From contig NZ_JARRAG010000001.1 in assembly GCF_029589435.1 (NCBI RefSeq), positions 2,284,808 through 2,348,807 of the forward strand: a stretch of 64,000 nt of DNA, read 5' to 3'. Numbering within the stretch: the stretch's first letter is position 1; each line of letters opens with the position of its first letter. The translations under genes and the position numbers were made by a program. Source of the DNA: Paludisphaera mucosa. GTDB taxonomy: Bacteria; Planctomycetota; Planctomycetia; Isosphaerales; Isosphaeraceae. The notes under the pieces are model-generated. The model worked only from the letters and a program-made list of their open reading frames with translations, had not been told where the DNA came from and searched no databases. Positions 35,731 through 44,364 of this stretch are shown in pieces.

Positions 35731-35979
35731 TCAGCGCGACGAGTAGCCGGGCCCGACGACGGTGATCCGTTCGCGGAAACGATCCCCGGACAGCAATTCG
35801 AGCGCCGCCTGCAATGCGAGTTGCTTGGAATGCCAGGTCCGGACCTCGCCGCTCACCACCACCTTGCCACGGGTCTCCTCGACCATGAGGTTCCGGATGC
35901 GCCCGTAGGTGTAGCGACGCACTTGATCCGCCACCTGCTCCGTCAGCGACGTCATTTCCACGGGTTCGAGAGGCTCCAT
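35731..35979 (-). CDS. Small BON-domain-like protein
   Basis: 82 residues from the ATG at 35979, which has GGAG 9 bases upstream (a GTG at 35994 is the alternative). The layout resembles a single BON domain: a helix (LTEQVADQVRRYTYGRI), strand-turn-strand (LMVEETRGKVVVSGEVRTW), a second helix (KQLALQAALELLSG) and a last strand (ERITVV). BON domains often bind membranes or partner proteins; here there is no signal peptide and no second domain, so it is probably cytoplasmic. A hairpin terminator separates it from holA. Confidence 0.7.
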   Translation of the reverse strand: MEPLEPVEMTSLTEQVADQVRRYTYGRIRNLMVEETRGKVVVSGEVRTWHSKQLALQAALELLSGDRFRERITVVGPGYSSR

Positions 35980-36092
35980 GGAACCTGACTCCACTTAATT
36001 AGACGATTCGTGATGACAATCATGAAGCAAGAGGCAAGCCGGTCTCACGAACGCGGTCGTCCATCCAGCTTGACACGACCAGCCTAGAACAC

Positions 36093-36119
36093 AAGGAAAA
36101 AGCCGTCGGCTTTTTCCTT
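36093..36119. terminator. Perfect bidirectional terminator hairpin
   Basis: AAGGAAAAAGCC (36093-36104) pairs with GGCTTTTTCCTT (36108-36119) over a three-base loop. A-rich and T-rich arms on both sides of the short GC core make it a good bidirectional terminator. It would end minus-strand transcription coming from holA before the BON-like gene. Confidence 0.8.
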
Positions 36120-36227
36120 CGTTATTCATGAACTGGAAACATGATCAAGCAAAACACGGGCCGACGAGAGGGCGACCGAAAGATCCGTCGCCTGAGTTCG
36201 CGCGACTTTAGGCGATAGCGGGCCTGC

Positions 36228-37232
36228 TCAATCCTCGCGCGGCCGCGAGAGCCGGATGAGCAGCATTTCGAGGACCACGCGGGGGTTGAGCTGGCTCCCC
36301 CCCTTGACGTCGAGATCGGCCTGGAGGAGGTCGGCCGGGAGCCGATCGACGCGGCTCGGGCCGAGGTGGGTATGCTGGCGGACGACCTGCTGCTCCAGGA
36401 ACGGCGGGACGCCGGCCGCCTTGCAGGCTTCCGAGACGCTCAGCCTGGCCGCCCGGAGCCGGCCGGCGTTGTAGACGCGGATCAGCGTGGAGGACATCTG
36501 TGCCAGCAGCTTGACCGGATGTTCGCCCTTGGCGATCAGGTCGTCCAGCAGTCGGGCCGCCTGCTCGCCCCGTCCTTCGGTGGCCGCGTTGACGACGTCC
36601 CAGATTTCCTCGATGCGCCCGGCCTCGACGAATCGGGCGACGTCCTCGCGGCGGATCTCGCCGACGTGGGCCGTGGCGATCGCCAGCTTCTCGACCTCCG
36701 CGACAAGGATCCCCAGCTCGGGCCCGACCAGTTCCAGCAGGAGCTTCGCCGCGTCCGGTCCCAATTTCGACTCGGCCCTCGTCGCGTAGGCGGGGAGCCA
36801 GCGGATCAGGTCGGACTCGCTCGGGCTCGAACAGTCGATCGGCAGCCCCGCCTTGGCCGCCGACTTGGCGAGCCTCGTGTTGCTGGGCCACGTGCGGACG
36901 GCCAAGATCAGGCATCCCGAAGAGCTGGGGGCGTCGACGTAGGCCTCCAGCTCCTTGCGATACGCGGTCACGAACGGGTCCGCCTCCTCGACGAGGGCCA
37001 CCCGGCGCTTCGAGAAGAACGGCAGCGTGCGCAGCTCGTCGACGACGTCCGCGAGCTTCGCCGAGGCTCCCTCGAACCGCACCACGCCGACGTCCGCCTC
37101 GTCGCCGGGGATCTCCTCCCGGATCGACCGCCGGATGGCCTCCCGGCGCAGGTAGGCGTCGTCGCCGTACACGACGTAGACGGGCCTTCCGCCCGGTCCC
37201 GAGGCTTGCTTCAACCAGTCCAGGCCCCTCAT
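36228..37232 (-). CDS. holA: DNA polymerase III delta subunit (clamp-loader)
   Basis: 334 residues from the ATG at 37232 (GGGAGG 5 bases upstream), the usual HolA length. The N-terminal P-loop-like region has VYVVYGDDAYLRREAI (about 18-33), then FFSKRRVALVEEADPF, LILAVRTWPSNTRLAK (the delta family's sensor strand), IRWLPAYA and an AAA+ lid with PELGILVAEVEKLAI. Delta opens the beta clamp in the clamp-loader complex. The frame extends 43 codons upstream without homology. It is divergent from the TetR regulator. Confidence 0.92.
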   Translation of the reverse strand: MRGLDWLKQASGPGGRPVYVVYGDDAYLRREAIRRSIREEIPGDEADVGVVRFEGASAKLADVVDELRTLPFFSKRRVALVEEADPFVTAYRKELEAYVDAPSSSGCLILAVRTWPSNTRLAKSAAKAGLPIDCSSPSESDLIRWLPAYATRAESKLGPDAAKLLLELVGPELGILVAEVEKLAIATAHVGEIRREDVARFVEAGRIEEIWDVVNAATEGRGEQAARLLDDLIAKGEHPVKLLAQMSSTLIRVYNAGRLRAARLSVSEACKAAGVPPFLEQQVVRQHTHLGPSRVDRLPADLLQADLDVKGGSQLNPRVVLEMLLIRLSRPRED

Positions 37233-37334
37233 CGCACCTCCCGAACGCACCGCGTCCGATCCCCCCGCATCCTGCCAGATTCCCGCACCGCTGACGAGAG
37301 CGGTCGGCCCGCGACGGATTCCGCCGGAATCACC

Positions 37335-37362
37335 TTGACCGCGATTGGACGAGATATACAAT
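37335..37362 (+). promoter_or_regulatory. Sigma70-like promoter of the TetR-exporter operon
   Basis: TTGACC (37335-37340), 16 bases, TACAAT (37357-37362): five of six matches in each hexamer. Transcription would start near 37369, about 43 bases before the TetR ATG. Confidence 0.65.
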
Positions 37363-37380
37363 CGATTGAAACGCTCGTTT
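37359..37380 (+). promoter_or_regulatory. Candidate TetR operator (two adjacent palindromes)
   Basis: CAATCGATTG (37359-37368) is a perfect ten-base palindrome that overlaps the -10 and the start site. Directly next to it AAACGCTCGTTT (37369-37380) is a twelve-base palindrome. Their position is what is expected for an autoregulating TetR repressor; which one is bound cannot be told. Confidence 0.5.
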
Positions 37381-37411
37381 GAAACCCATGTTTTAGACGC
37401 TTCAGGGACGA

Positions 37412-38053
37412 ATGGCCATTCCGGACACGACGAAGGCGCGACTGGTTGAGGCGGCGGGGCGGGAGTTCGCCGAGAAGGGTTTCGAACTGGCCCGGATCAG
37501 GACGATCTGCGACCGGGCCGGGGCGAACCTGGCGGCGGTGAACTACCACTTCGGCGACAAGGAGCAGCTCTACCGGGCCGTGCTGCTGGAGGCGTACAAG
37601 CGGCGAAGCTCGGTGGTGACCCCGACGATCGGCGACGTCCCCCCGGCGGAGAAACTTCGGGCGTTCATCCGCTTCTTCTTCGAGCAGGTGGTGGCCGGCT
37701 CCGACGAGGACACGTGGCAGGCCCAGCTCATCATGCGGGAGATCTTCTCCCCCACCTCGGCGCTCGACGCGGTGATCCAGGAGTGGATCCGTCCGCGGTT
37801 CGAGCTGCTGAAGTCGATCGTGCGGGAGATCCGCCCGGAGGCCGACGACCGCCGGCTGAACGTGCTCTGCTTCAGCATCGTCGGCCAGTGCCTCATGTAC
37901 CGGATGACTCGCGAGGTGACGGGAAGGCTGATCGGCCCGGAGGGTTTGGGGCGGCTCGACATCGCCTATCTCGCCGACCACGTCGCGACGTTCTCGCTCG
38001 CGGCGCTGGGCCTCGGGCCCCCGGCGGGGCGGGACGCGGATCCGCGAGCATAA
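37412..38053 (+). CDS. TetR-family transcriptional regulator (CecR/YbiH-like)
   Basis: 213 residues. The N-terminal HTH spans about 8-55: LVEAAGREFAEKGFELARIRTICDRAG, then ANLAAVNYHFGDKEQLYRAVL, the classic TetR recognition helix. The C-terminal ligand domain resembles the CecR/DUF1956 type (FFEQVVAGSDEDTWQAQLIMREI). CecR in E. coli controls an ABC exporter (ybhGFSR), and here the next three genes are an exporter, 10 bases away. Palindromes overlap the promoter, so autoregulation is likely. Confidence 0.88.
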   Translation: MAIPDTTKARLVEAAGREFAEKGFELARIRTICDRAGANLAAVNYHFGDKEQLYRAVLLEAYKRRSSVVTPTIGDVPPAEKLRAFIRFFFEQVVAGSDEDTWQAQLIMREIFSPTSALDAVIQEWIRPRFELLKSIVREIRPEADDRRLNVLCFSIVGQCLMYRMTREVTGRLIGPEGLGRLDIAYLADHVATFSLAALGLGPPAGRDADPRA

Positions 38054-38063
38054 GGATCACGGC

Positions 38064-39503
38064 ATGAACTGGATCGCGATCAAGATGCTGGTGGGCGACC
38101 GGGCCAAGTTCGCGGGGATCGTGATCGGCCTGACGTTCGCGGCCGCCCTGATCACGCAGCAGGGCTCGATCTTCTGCGGCCTGATGCTCCGCACCTGCGC
38201 CTTGATCTCGGACGTCACCGGGGCGGACCTCTGGGTGATGGACCCGGGCGTCCGGTTCGTCGACGACGTGAAGCCGATGCTGGAGAACAACCTGGACCGG
38301 GTCCGGGGGGTGACCGGCGTGAAATGGGCCGTCCCGCTCTACAAGGGCAACGGCCGGGCGAAGCTGATCTTCGACCCCGACGAGCTGAAGGCCAAGACGT
38401 ACCCGGCCGAGGCGCTGGCCCGCGAGCGCGCCGAGGCGGCGAGGTCGGGGTCGCCGGCGAACGTCTTCACGAAGGTCCTGGACCTTTTCGCGCCCTCATC
38501 CGGCGACTTCTCGACGCCGCCGCCGCGCTGGTACGACCCCGCCGAAGTCAACGTGGTCGAGTCCGTAAACCTGATCGGGGTCGACGACTCGTCGATGGTC
38601 GGCGCGCCGCCGGACGGGCCGATGATCGGCGAGGGCGCGAAGGGCCGCATGTGGGTCGGCGGGCTCGCCGACCTGCGCCGGCCCGAGTCGATCATCGTCG
38701 ACCGCGTCGGCCTGAGGAAGCTCTTCCCGGGCTGCCACCTGGAAGACCCGTTCGACGACCCGCCCGAGAGCGAGCGGGCCTACGCCGATCGGCTGCGGGC
38801 CTTCGTCCGGGCGGCCCCCGAGATCGAGATGAACGACCATCGCGCCGTGATCGTGGGGGTCTGCGAGGCGACGCGGACGTTCCAGTCGAACCCGGTCGTC
38901 TACACGCTGTACAGCCGGGCCAAGCGGTTCATGCCGATGGAGCGGAAGATGCTCACGTTCATCCTGGCCCAGACGGCCGACGACGGGGCCGGCCGTAAGC
39001 TGTCGGCCGGGGTCGTCGCCGAGCGGATCCGCCGCGACACGGGGCTGGGGTCGTGGACGAGCGAGAACTTCATGTTCCGCACGATCAAGTACTACCTGAT
39101 CTACACCGGGATCCCGATCAACTTCGGCATCACGGTGTTCCTCGGCTTCCTGGTCGGAACGGCCATCGCCGGCCAGACGTTCTACAACTTCACGATCGAG
39201 AACATCAAGCAGTTCGGCTCGCTCAAGGCGATGGGGGCGTCGAACGGGCGGATCGTCTCGATGATCCTCCTGCAAGCGGCCGTGGTGGGGGCGATCGGCT
39301 ACGGGATCGGCGTGGGGCTCTCCACGCTCTTCGGCTTCAAGACGCTCGACCGCTGGGGCAACCCCACCGAGCTGGCGTACTTCACCCCCTGGCAGCTCCT
39401 GCCGATCACGGCGGCGGCCATCCTCTTTATCTGCGTCCTGGCGAGCCTGGTGAGCGTCCAGCGGGTGGTCCGACTGGAACCGGCCGTCGTCTTCCGGAGC
39501 TGA
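38064..39503 (+). CDS. DevC/FtsX-type ABC exporter permease with an enlarged periplasmic domain
   Basis: 479 residues, against about 385 for DevC proteins. Helix 1 (residues about 17-40) is followed by a large periplasmic region (about 45-345) and three helices at the C-terminus (IPINFGITVFLGFLVGTAIAGQ, MILLQAAVVGAIGYGIGVGL, LLPITAAAILFICVLASLVSV), the MacB/FtsX layout. FGSLKAMGASNGRIV is the FtsX coupling motif. The extra length is in the periplasmic region (for example the GSPANVFTKVLDLFAP... insert). AAGGAT lies 7 bases before the ATG. It forms the membrane part of the exporter with the next two genes. Confidence 0.88.
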   Translation: MNWIAIKMLVGDRAKFAGIVIGLTFAAALITQQGSIFCGLMLRTCALISDVTGADLWVMDPGVRFVDDVKPMLENNLDRVRGVTGVKWAVPLYKGNGRAKLIFDPDELKAKTYPAEALARERAEAARSGSPANVFTKVLDLFAPSSGDFSTPPPRWYDPAEVNVVESVNLIGVDDSSMVGAPPDGPMIGEGAKGRMWVGGLADLRRPESIIVDRVGLRKLFPGCHLEDPFDDPPESERAYADRLRAFVRAAPEIEMNDHRAVIVGVCEATRTFQSNPVVYTLYSRAKRFMPMERKMLTFILAQTADDGAGRKLSAGVVAERIRRDTGLGSWTSENFMFRTIKYYLIYTGIPINFGITVFLGFLVGTAIAGQTFYNFTIENIKQFGSLKAMGASNGRIVSMILLQAAVVGAIGYGIGVGLSTLFGFKTLDRWGNPTELAYFTPWQLLPITAAAILFICVLASLVSVQRVVRLEPAVVFRS

Positions 39504-39509
39504 TTCGCC

Positions 39510-40262
39510 ATGTCCGTCGCGACTTCAACGGCGGTCGACGAGACGGCCCGGGGCGGGACGATCGCCGTCCGCGTGCGGGGGCTGTCCAAGGGCTTCGGCT
39601 CGGGCGAGCAACGCGTCGTCGCCCTGGACAAGGTCGACCTCGACGTCTACGCCGGCCGGATGTCGCTGATCGTCGGCCCGTCGGGATGCGGCAAGACGAC
39701 GCTGCTGTCGGTGATCGCCGGCATCCTCAACGCCGACGAGGGCGAGGTCGCCGTCTTCGGCGAGACGATCACGCGGATGGGCGATCGCGCCAAGACGCGG
39801 TTCCGCGCCCGTCGGATCGGCTTCGTCTTCCAGCAATACAACCTCTTGCCCGCGCTCACGGCGGCCGAGAACGCCTCGATCCCCCTCGTGATCGCCGGCT
39901 GGCGCAAGGGCCCGGCGGTCGCCCGTGCGGCCGAGGTGCTCACGTCGATCGGCATGGGCAAGAAGGTGGACAGCCTGCCGTCGCAGCTCTCCGGAGGGCA
40001 GATGCAGCGGGTGGCGATCGCCCGGGCGCTCGTCCACGACCCCCAGCTGCTCGTCTGCGACGAGCCGACGGCCGCGCTCGACCACGAGACCGGGCTGACC
40101 GTGATGGAACTGCTCCGCGAGGCGGCGGTCCGGCCCGACCGAGCCGTGGTCGTCGTCACCCACGACAACCGCGTCTTCCACTTCGGCGACCGGATCGCCC
40201 ACATGGACGACGGCCGGGTCGTCAAGATCGAGGATCGCGACCCCAGCCTCTCCGCCGCCTGA
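39510..40262 (+). CDS. ABC exporter ATPase (DevA/LolD/MacB type)
   Basis: 250 residues. Walker A GPSGCGKTT (56-64), Q-loop FVFQQYNLLPALT, signature LSGGQMQRVAIARAL (near 160), Walker B LLVCDEPTAALD and the H-loop VVVVTHD are all intact. FQQYNLLP and the short size match the LolD/MacB/DevA group that works with FtsX-type permeases. It starts 6 bases after the permease stop and lies before the membrane fusion gene, giving the order permease, ATPase, adaptor. Confidence 0.95.
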   Translation: MSVATSTAVDETARGGTIAVRVRGLSKGFGSGEQRVVALDKVDLDVYAGRMSLIVGPSGCGKTTLLSVIAGILNADEGEVAVFGETITRMGDRAKTRFRARRIGFVFQQYNLLPALTAAENASIPLVIAGWRKGPAVARAAEVLTSIGMGKKVDSLPSQLSGGQMQRVAIARALVHDPQLLVCDEPTAALDHETGLTVMELLREAAVRPDRAVVVVTHDNRVFHFGDRIAHMDDGRVVKIEDRDPSLSAA

Positions 40263-40289
40263 CGGCCGCGACTTTACGGGACCACGAAC

Positions 40290-41447
40290 ATGTTCATGCG
40301 AATCGTTCTGCCGATCGTCGCCCTGCTGGGAATCGCGCTGGCGGTCCGCAGCGTCGTGCCCTACAACCTGACCATGGAGTCGGGCCGGCCGGTGTTCAAG
40401 AGCAAGGTCCCGCCCCCCTCGAAGCCGCTGCTGCCGCCGCCCGAACGGCCCTCGCGGTTCCAGGCGAGCGTCCACGGCATGGGGCTGGTGGAAGCCCAGC
40501 GCGAGAACATCCCGATCGGGACGCCGGTCCCGGGCGTGGTCATGGAAGTGTACGTCGACGGCCGCCCGAGCTACGACCCGCCCCACAAGTGGGTCGGCGA
40601 TCGGATCAAGAAGGGCGAGCCCCTCTTCCGCATCGACGGCCGCGACCTCGAGGCCGAGCTGACGGCGCGCGAGGCGACGCTGGCCGCCGCCGAGGCCCAG
40701 CTTCATCGGCTGGAAGGGATGCCCCGCGCCGAGGACCTGCCCCCCGCCCAGGCCGCACTCGAAGAGGCCGAGGCCAAGCTGCTCGACGCCGAGGCGGCCT
40801 TCGGGCGCAGCTCCCAGCTCTACCAGCGGAACATGCTCTCGGCCAGCGACTACGACCGCGACCGCTACACGAAGTTCGCCGCCAAGGCCGCCGTCGACCG
40901 CGCCAAGGCCGACCTGGAGAAGCTCCAGGCGGGCGCATGGAAGGAGGATCTGCAGGTCCAGCGCGCGGCGGTCCTCCAGGCCCGCAGCCAGGTCGACAGC
41001 ACGCGGATCCTGATCGAGCGGCTGACCGTGCGCGCCCCCGTCGACAGCGAGATCCTGCAGGTCAACGTCCGGCCCGGCCAGATCGCGACCATGGCCTGGA
41101 AGGAGCCGATGGTCGTCCTCGGCGAGGTCGACCGGCTCCACGTCCGGGTGGACATCGACGAGAACGACCTCCCGCGCTTCCGCGAAGGCGTCCCCGGCGT
41201 CGCCACGCTCAAGGGCCGCACCGACCCCGAGTTCCCATTGAAGTTCGTGCGGATCGAGCCCTACGTCATCCCCAAGAAGAGCCTGACCGGCGACAATTCC
41301 GAACGCGTCGACACCCGGGTCCTCCAGGTCATCTACGCGCTCCCCGACAACCCGCCGTCCAAGGTCTACGTCGGCCAGCAGATGGACGTCTTCCTCGACC
41401 TGGGCGAGCGATCCGCCGCCTCGGGGCCGGAACCCGCCCGCCCGTGA
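40290..41447 (+). CDS. HlyD/DevB-type membrane fusion (periplasmic adaptor) protein
   Basis: 385 residues. One N-terminal membrane anchor (MRIVLPIVALLGIALAV) is followed by a lipoyl/barrel-sandwich half (GLVEAQRENIPIGTPVPGVV, KGEPLFRIDGRDLEAEL), a long coiled-coil hairpin (about 115-225, rich in Ala, Glu and Leu), the second lipoyl half (RLTVRAPVDSEILQVNVRPGQIA) and beta-barrel and end regions. This is the adaptor between the inner-membrane ABC pair and an outer-membrane channel. No TolC-like gene is in the window. Confidence 0.92.
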   Translation: MFMRIVLPIVALLGIALAVRSVVPYNLTMESGRPVFKSKVPPPSKPLLPPPERPSRFQASVHGMGLVEAQRENIPIGTPVPGVVMEVYVDGRPSYDPPHKWVGDRIKKGEPLFRIDGRDLEAELTAREATLAAAEAQLHRLEGMPRAEDLPPAQAALEEAEAKLLDAEAAFGRSSQLYQRNMLSASDYDRDRYTKFAAKAAVDRAKADLEKLQAGAWKEDLQVQRAAVLQARSQVDSTRILIERLTVRAPVDSEILQVNVRPGQIATMAWKEPMVVLGEVDRLHVRVDIDENDLPRFREGVPGVATLKGRTDPEFPLKFVRIEPYVIPKKSLTGDNSERVDTRVLQVIYALPDNPPSKVYVGQQMDVFLDLGERSAASGPEPARP

Positions 41448-41469
41448 CCGCCGGGCCGCGGCCGGCGGT
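41447..41469. terminator. Hairpin between convergent adaptor and exported-protein genes
   Basis: ACCGCCGG (41447-41454) pairs with CCGGCGGT (41462-41469) over a seven-base loop; it starts at the last base of one stop codon and ends next to the other. No U-tract is present. It probably acts from both sides. Confidence 0.5.
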
Positions 41470-42009
41470 TCATTTATCGGTTTCGGCCTTGGGGAGCTTG
41501 GCGGCGACGACCCGGAACTTCACCGAGGCGGTGACGGTCGCCTTCTCGAGGTTCTCGTCGCGGAGGATCATGTCGTACTCATACTCGCCCGGGGGCAGGC
41601 CCTTCAGGGAGAACGTGTTGCTGATGTAGAGGTTCCGCGGCGGCGTCTTCGAGACGGCCTCGTAGTCGAGGAGCTTCTCCTTGCGGAGGAGGACCTTCTT
41701 CTTCCCCAGGGCGCGGATCTGGCCGTCCTGGGTGAAGTGGGCCGCGTAGTCCTCGCCCTTGCGGACGATCGCGTAGTTCTTGGGGCGGAAGTAGACGAGG
41801 AGCTTCTCGTCGCTCGTCTGCTCGGCCTCGGGCCGCTCCTCGTAGTCCTCGTACCCCTCGATCGACTGGCAGACGACCTGCCCCTCGATCCGCAAGGACA
41901 TCTCGGGCTCGGTGGCCGCCTTGGGCCGTTCCTGCACCTGGGCCGCGACGGGAGCCGTCACGACGGCGAGGCCGGCGAGGATCATCCATCGGGCGAGCGT
42001 CGAGGCCAT
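41470..42009 (-). CDS. Exported protein of unknown function
   Basis: 179 residues. A signal peptide covers about 1-23 (ARWMILAGLAVVTAPVAAQ). The mature part is highly charged and beta-like (EMSLRIEGQVVCQSIEGYED, LLVYFRPKNYAIVRKG, NTFSLKGLPPGEYEYDMIL, ATVTASVKFRVV) and may be an Ig-like or beta-sandwich domain. The single Cys is near residue 47. GGAGG lies about 6 bases before the ATG. It is convergent with the exporter operon; any link is speculative. Confidence 0.65.
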   Translation of the reverse strand: MASTLARWMILAGLAVVTAPVAAQVQERPKAATEPEMSLRIEGQVVCQSIEGYEDYEERPEAEQTSDEKLLVYFRPKNYAIVRKGEDYAAHFTQDGQIRALGKKKVLLRKEKLLDYEAVSKTPPRNLYISNTFSLKGLPPGEYEYDMILRDENLEKATVTASVKFRVVAAKLPKAETDK

Positions 42010-42150
42010 GCGATCCTCCGCGCGACGAACTCTGTGGGACCTCCCCGGTCCACGCTAACCGACCTCCCAGGCCTCGTCAAACGGGGCCCGAAACGGACCC
42101 CGCCGCCCCCGCGTGGGGCGAGGGACGGCCGGGTCATGAGCCTGGGCGGG

Positions 42151-42168
42151 CCCCGCATCGATGCGGGG
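42151..42168. terminator. Perfect palindrome downstream of the M13 peptidase gene
   Basis: CCCCGCATCGATGCGGGG (18 bases, perfectly self-complementary), 14 bases past the stop of the minus-strand gene. It could terminate or stabilise the transcript; no U-tract follows. Confidence 0.4.
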
Positions 42169-42182
42169 CGGCGGGCGCTTCG

Positions 42183-44222
42183 TCACCAGATCCGGACGCG
42201 TTCCTGGGGGGGCAGCCAGAGCTTGTCCCCTTCCTTGAGGTCGAACGTCGCGTAGAACTCGGGCAGGTTGCGGAGCACCCCGTTGCAGCGGAATTCGGCC
42301 GGCGAGTGGGGGTCGAGGGTCAGCCGGCGGGAGAGCTCGGCGTCGCGGATCTTGCCGCGCCAGGCCTGGGCCCAACCCAGGAAGAACCGCTGGTCGCCGG
42401 TCAGGCCGTCGATCACCGGGGCCTCCTTGCCGGCGAGCGACCGCTTGTAAGCCTTGTAGGCGATCGTGAGGCCGCCCAGGTCGCCGATGTTCTCGCCGAT
42501 CGTCAGGGCCCCGTTGACCTTCTGCCCGGGGAGCTGCTTGGGCTCGAAGCCGCCGTACTGCTCGATGAGCTTCTGGGCGCGGGCGTCGAACTCCTTGCGG
42601 TCGGCGTCGGTCCACCAGTTCACCATGTTGCCGTCGCCGTCCGACTTCGAACCCTGGTCGTCGAAGCCGTGGCCGATCTCGTGGCCGATGACCGCGCCGA
42701 TGGCCCCGTAGTTCACGGCGTCGTCGGCATCCAGGTCGAAGAACGGCGGCTGGAGGATGGCGGCCGGAAAGACGATCTCGTTGAGCGTCGGGTTGTAGTA
42801 GGCGTTGACCGTGTGCGGCGTCATCCCCCATTCGCTGCGGTCGATGGGCTTGCCGAGCTTGGCGAAGTCGCGGTCGTTCTCGAAGGCGTCGGCGCGGCGG
42901 ACGTTGCCTAGCAGGTCGTCGGGCTTGATCTCCAGCTTCGAGTAGTCGCGCCACTTGTCGGGGTAGCCGATCTTCGGGTTGAACTTGCCCATCTTGTCGA
43001 TGGCCTTGGCCCTGGTTTCGGGGCTCATCCATTCGAGCGAGCCGATGTCCTCGCGATAGGCGGCGATCAGGTTGTCGACCAGGCCCTTCATCCGCGACTT
43101 GGCGGCGGGCGGGAAGTGCTTCTCGACGTAGAGCTTGCCGACGGCCTCGCCCAGAGAGCCCGAGACCAGGCCGACGCCGCGCTTCCAGCGGGGGCGCAGC
43201 TCAGGCGTGCCCGAGAGGGTCTTGCCGAAAAACGCGAAGTCCTCGTCGACGAACGGCTTGCTCAGGTACTGGGCCGCGTCGTGGATCAGCCGCCAGCGGA
43301 GCCAGGTCTTCCAGCGGTCGAGCTGGACCTCTTCGACCAGCTTGGAGGCGGCCGCGAAGAAGTCGGGCTGGGCGACGACCATCTCGTCGAGCTTGGGCGC
43401 CCCCAGGCCCTCGAACCAGGTCTTCCAGTCGATGGCGGGGGCGAGCGTCTCCAGCTCGGCGAACGTCTTCTTGTTGTAGCTGAGGGTCCGGTCCCGGCGC
43501 TTCACGCGGTCCCAGTGGTTCTTGGCGATCGCCGTCTCCAGCTCCAGCACGGCGGCGGCCTCGGCCGGGGCGTCGGGCACGCCCGCGAGCGTCAGCATCC
43601 TGGCGACGTGGGCGACGAACTTGTCGCGGATCTCCTGCTGCTTGGGGTCGCGGTAATACGACTCGTCGGGGAGGCTGATGCCCCCCTGCCCCATGTAGGT
43701 GACGTACTGGTCGGACTTCTTGGCGTCGACGGAGACGCCGGCGCCGAACAGGCCGCCCGCGCCCTGGCGCTGGAGCTGGCCGAGGAGCGCGATCAGGCCC
43801 TTCTTGTCGGTGAGGGCTTCGACGCGGGCGAGGTCGGCGGCGAGGGGCTTGACGCCCAGCTCGTCGGCCCGGGCCTCGTCCAGAAAGCTCCTGTAGAGGT
43901 CGCCGACCTTGCGCGCCTCGGAGCCGGCGGGCGCGTCAGCCTTCTGGGTCTCCTCGACGATGGCCCGGATGGCGGCGTCGCTCTCGTCGATGAGCTGGTC
44001 GAACGTCCCCCAGCGCGACTTGTCGGGCGGGATCGCGGTCCGCTCCATCCAGCCGCCGTTGACGTAGCGGAAGAAGTCGTCCTGGGGGCGCACCGACTTG
44101 TCGAAGCCGGTCGGGTCGACCCCCGAGCGGAGCGGGGCCGGGTCGTCGGCCCGGGCCGCGGGCGAGACGGCGGCGGCCGCCGCCAGGATGAGGGCGAGGC
44201 GGGGTCCTGAGCGCTGGAACAC
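42183..44222 (-). CDS. M13-family zinc metallopeptidase (PepO/neprilysin-like)
   Basis: 679 residues from a GTG at 44222 with AAGGA upstream; further upstream only a TTG (44336) is available and has no homology. A signal peptide follows (LALILAAAAAVSPAARA). The M13 zinc site is intact: HEIGH at 514-518 with the third ligand in GENIGDLGG, and the substrate-binding NAYYNPTLNEIVFPAAIL precedes it. M13_N spans about 40-430. Such secreted peptidases degrade oligopeptides in the periplasm or outside; here it is likely a nutritional peptidase. Confidence 0.95.
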   Translation of the reverse strand: MFQRSGPRLALILAAAAAVSPAARADDPAPLRSGVDPTGFDKSVRPQDDFFRYVNGGWMERTAIPPDKSRWGTFDQLIDESDAAIRAIVEETQKADAPAGSEARKVGDLYRSFLDEARADELGVKPLAADLARVEALTDKKGLIALLGQLQRQGAGGLFGAGVSVDAKKSDQYVTYMGQGGISLPDESYYRDPKQQEIRDKFVAHVARMLTLAGVPDAPAEAAAVLELETAIAKNHWDRVKRRDRTLSYNKKTFAELETLAPAIDWKTWFEGLGAPKLDEMVVAQPDFFAAASKLVEEVQLDRWKTWLRWRLIHDAAQYLSKPFVDEDFAFFGKTLSGTPELRPRWKRGVGLVSGSLGEAVGKLYVEKHFPPAAKSRMKGLVDNLIAAYREDIGSLEWMSPETRAKAIDKMGKFNPKIGYPDKWRDYSKLEIKPDDLLGNVRRADAFENDRDFAKLGKPIDRSEWGMTPHTVNAYYNPTLNEIVFPAAILQPPFFDLDADDAVNYGAIGAVIGHEIGHGFDDQGSKSDGDGNMVNWWTDADRKEFDARAQKLIEQYGGFEPKQLPGQKVNGALTIGENIGDLGGLTIAYKAYKRSLAGKEAPVIDGLTGDQRFFLGWAQAWRGKIRDAELSRRLTLDPHSPAEFRCNGVLRNLPEFYATFDLKEGDKLWLPPQERVRIW

Positions 44223-44364
44223 GCGGATGGTCCTTCCCTGATGAGGATTCGAAAGCGAGACGCCCGCGCCCGGCGGGGCCGGGCCCGGGCGCGCGGCCGG
44301 AGCCTTTAGGTTCGGGGATGCGGGCGGCGAAATCAAGGCGACTGGGCCGCCCGCTCGGCCCGCG

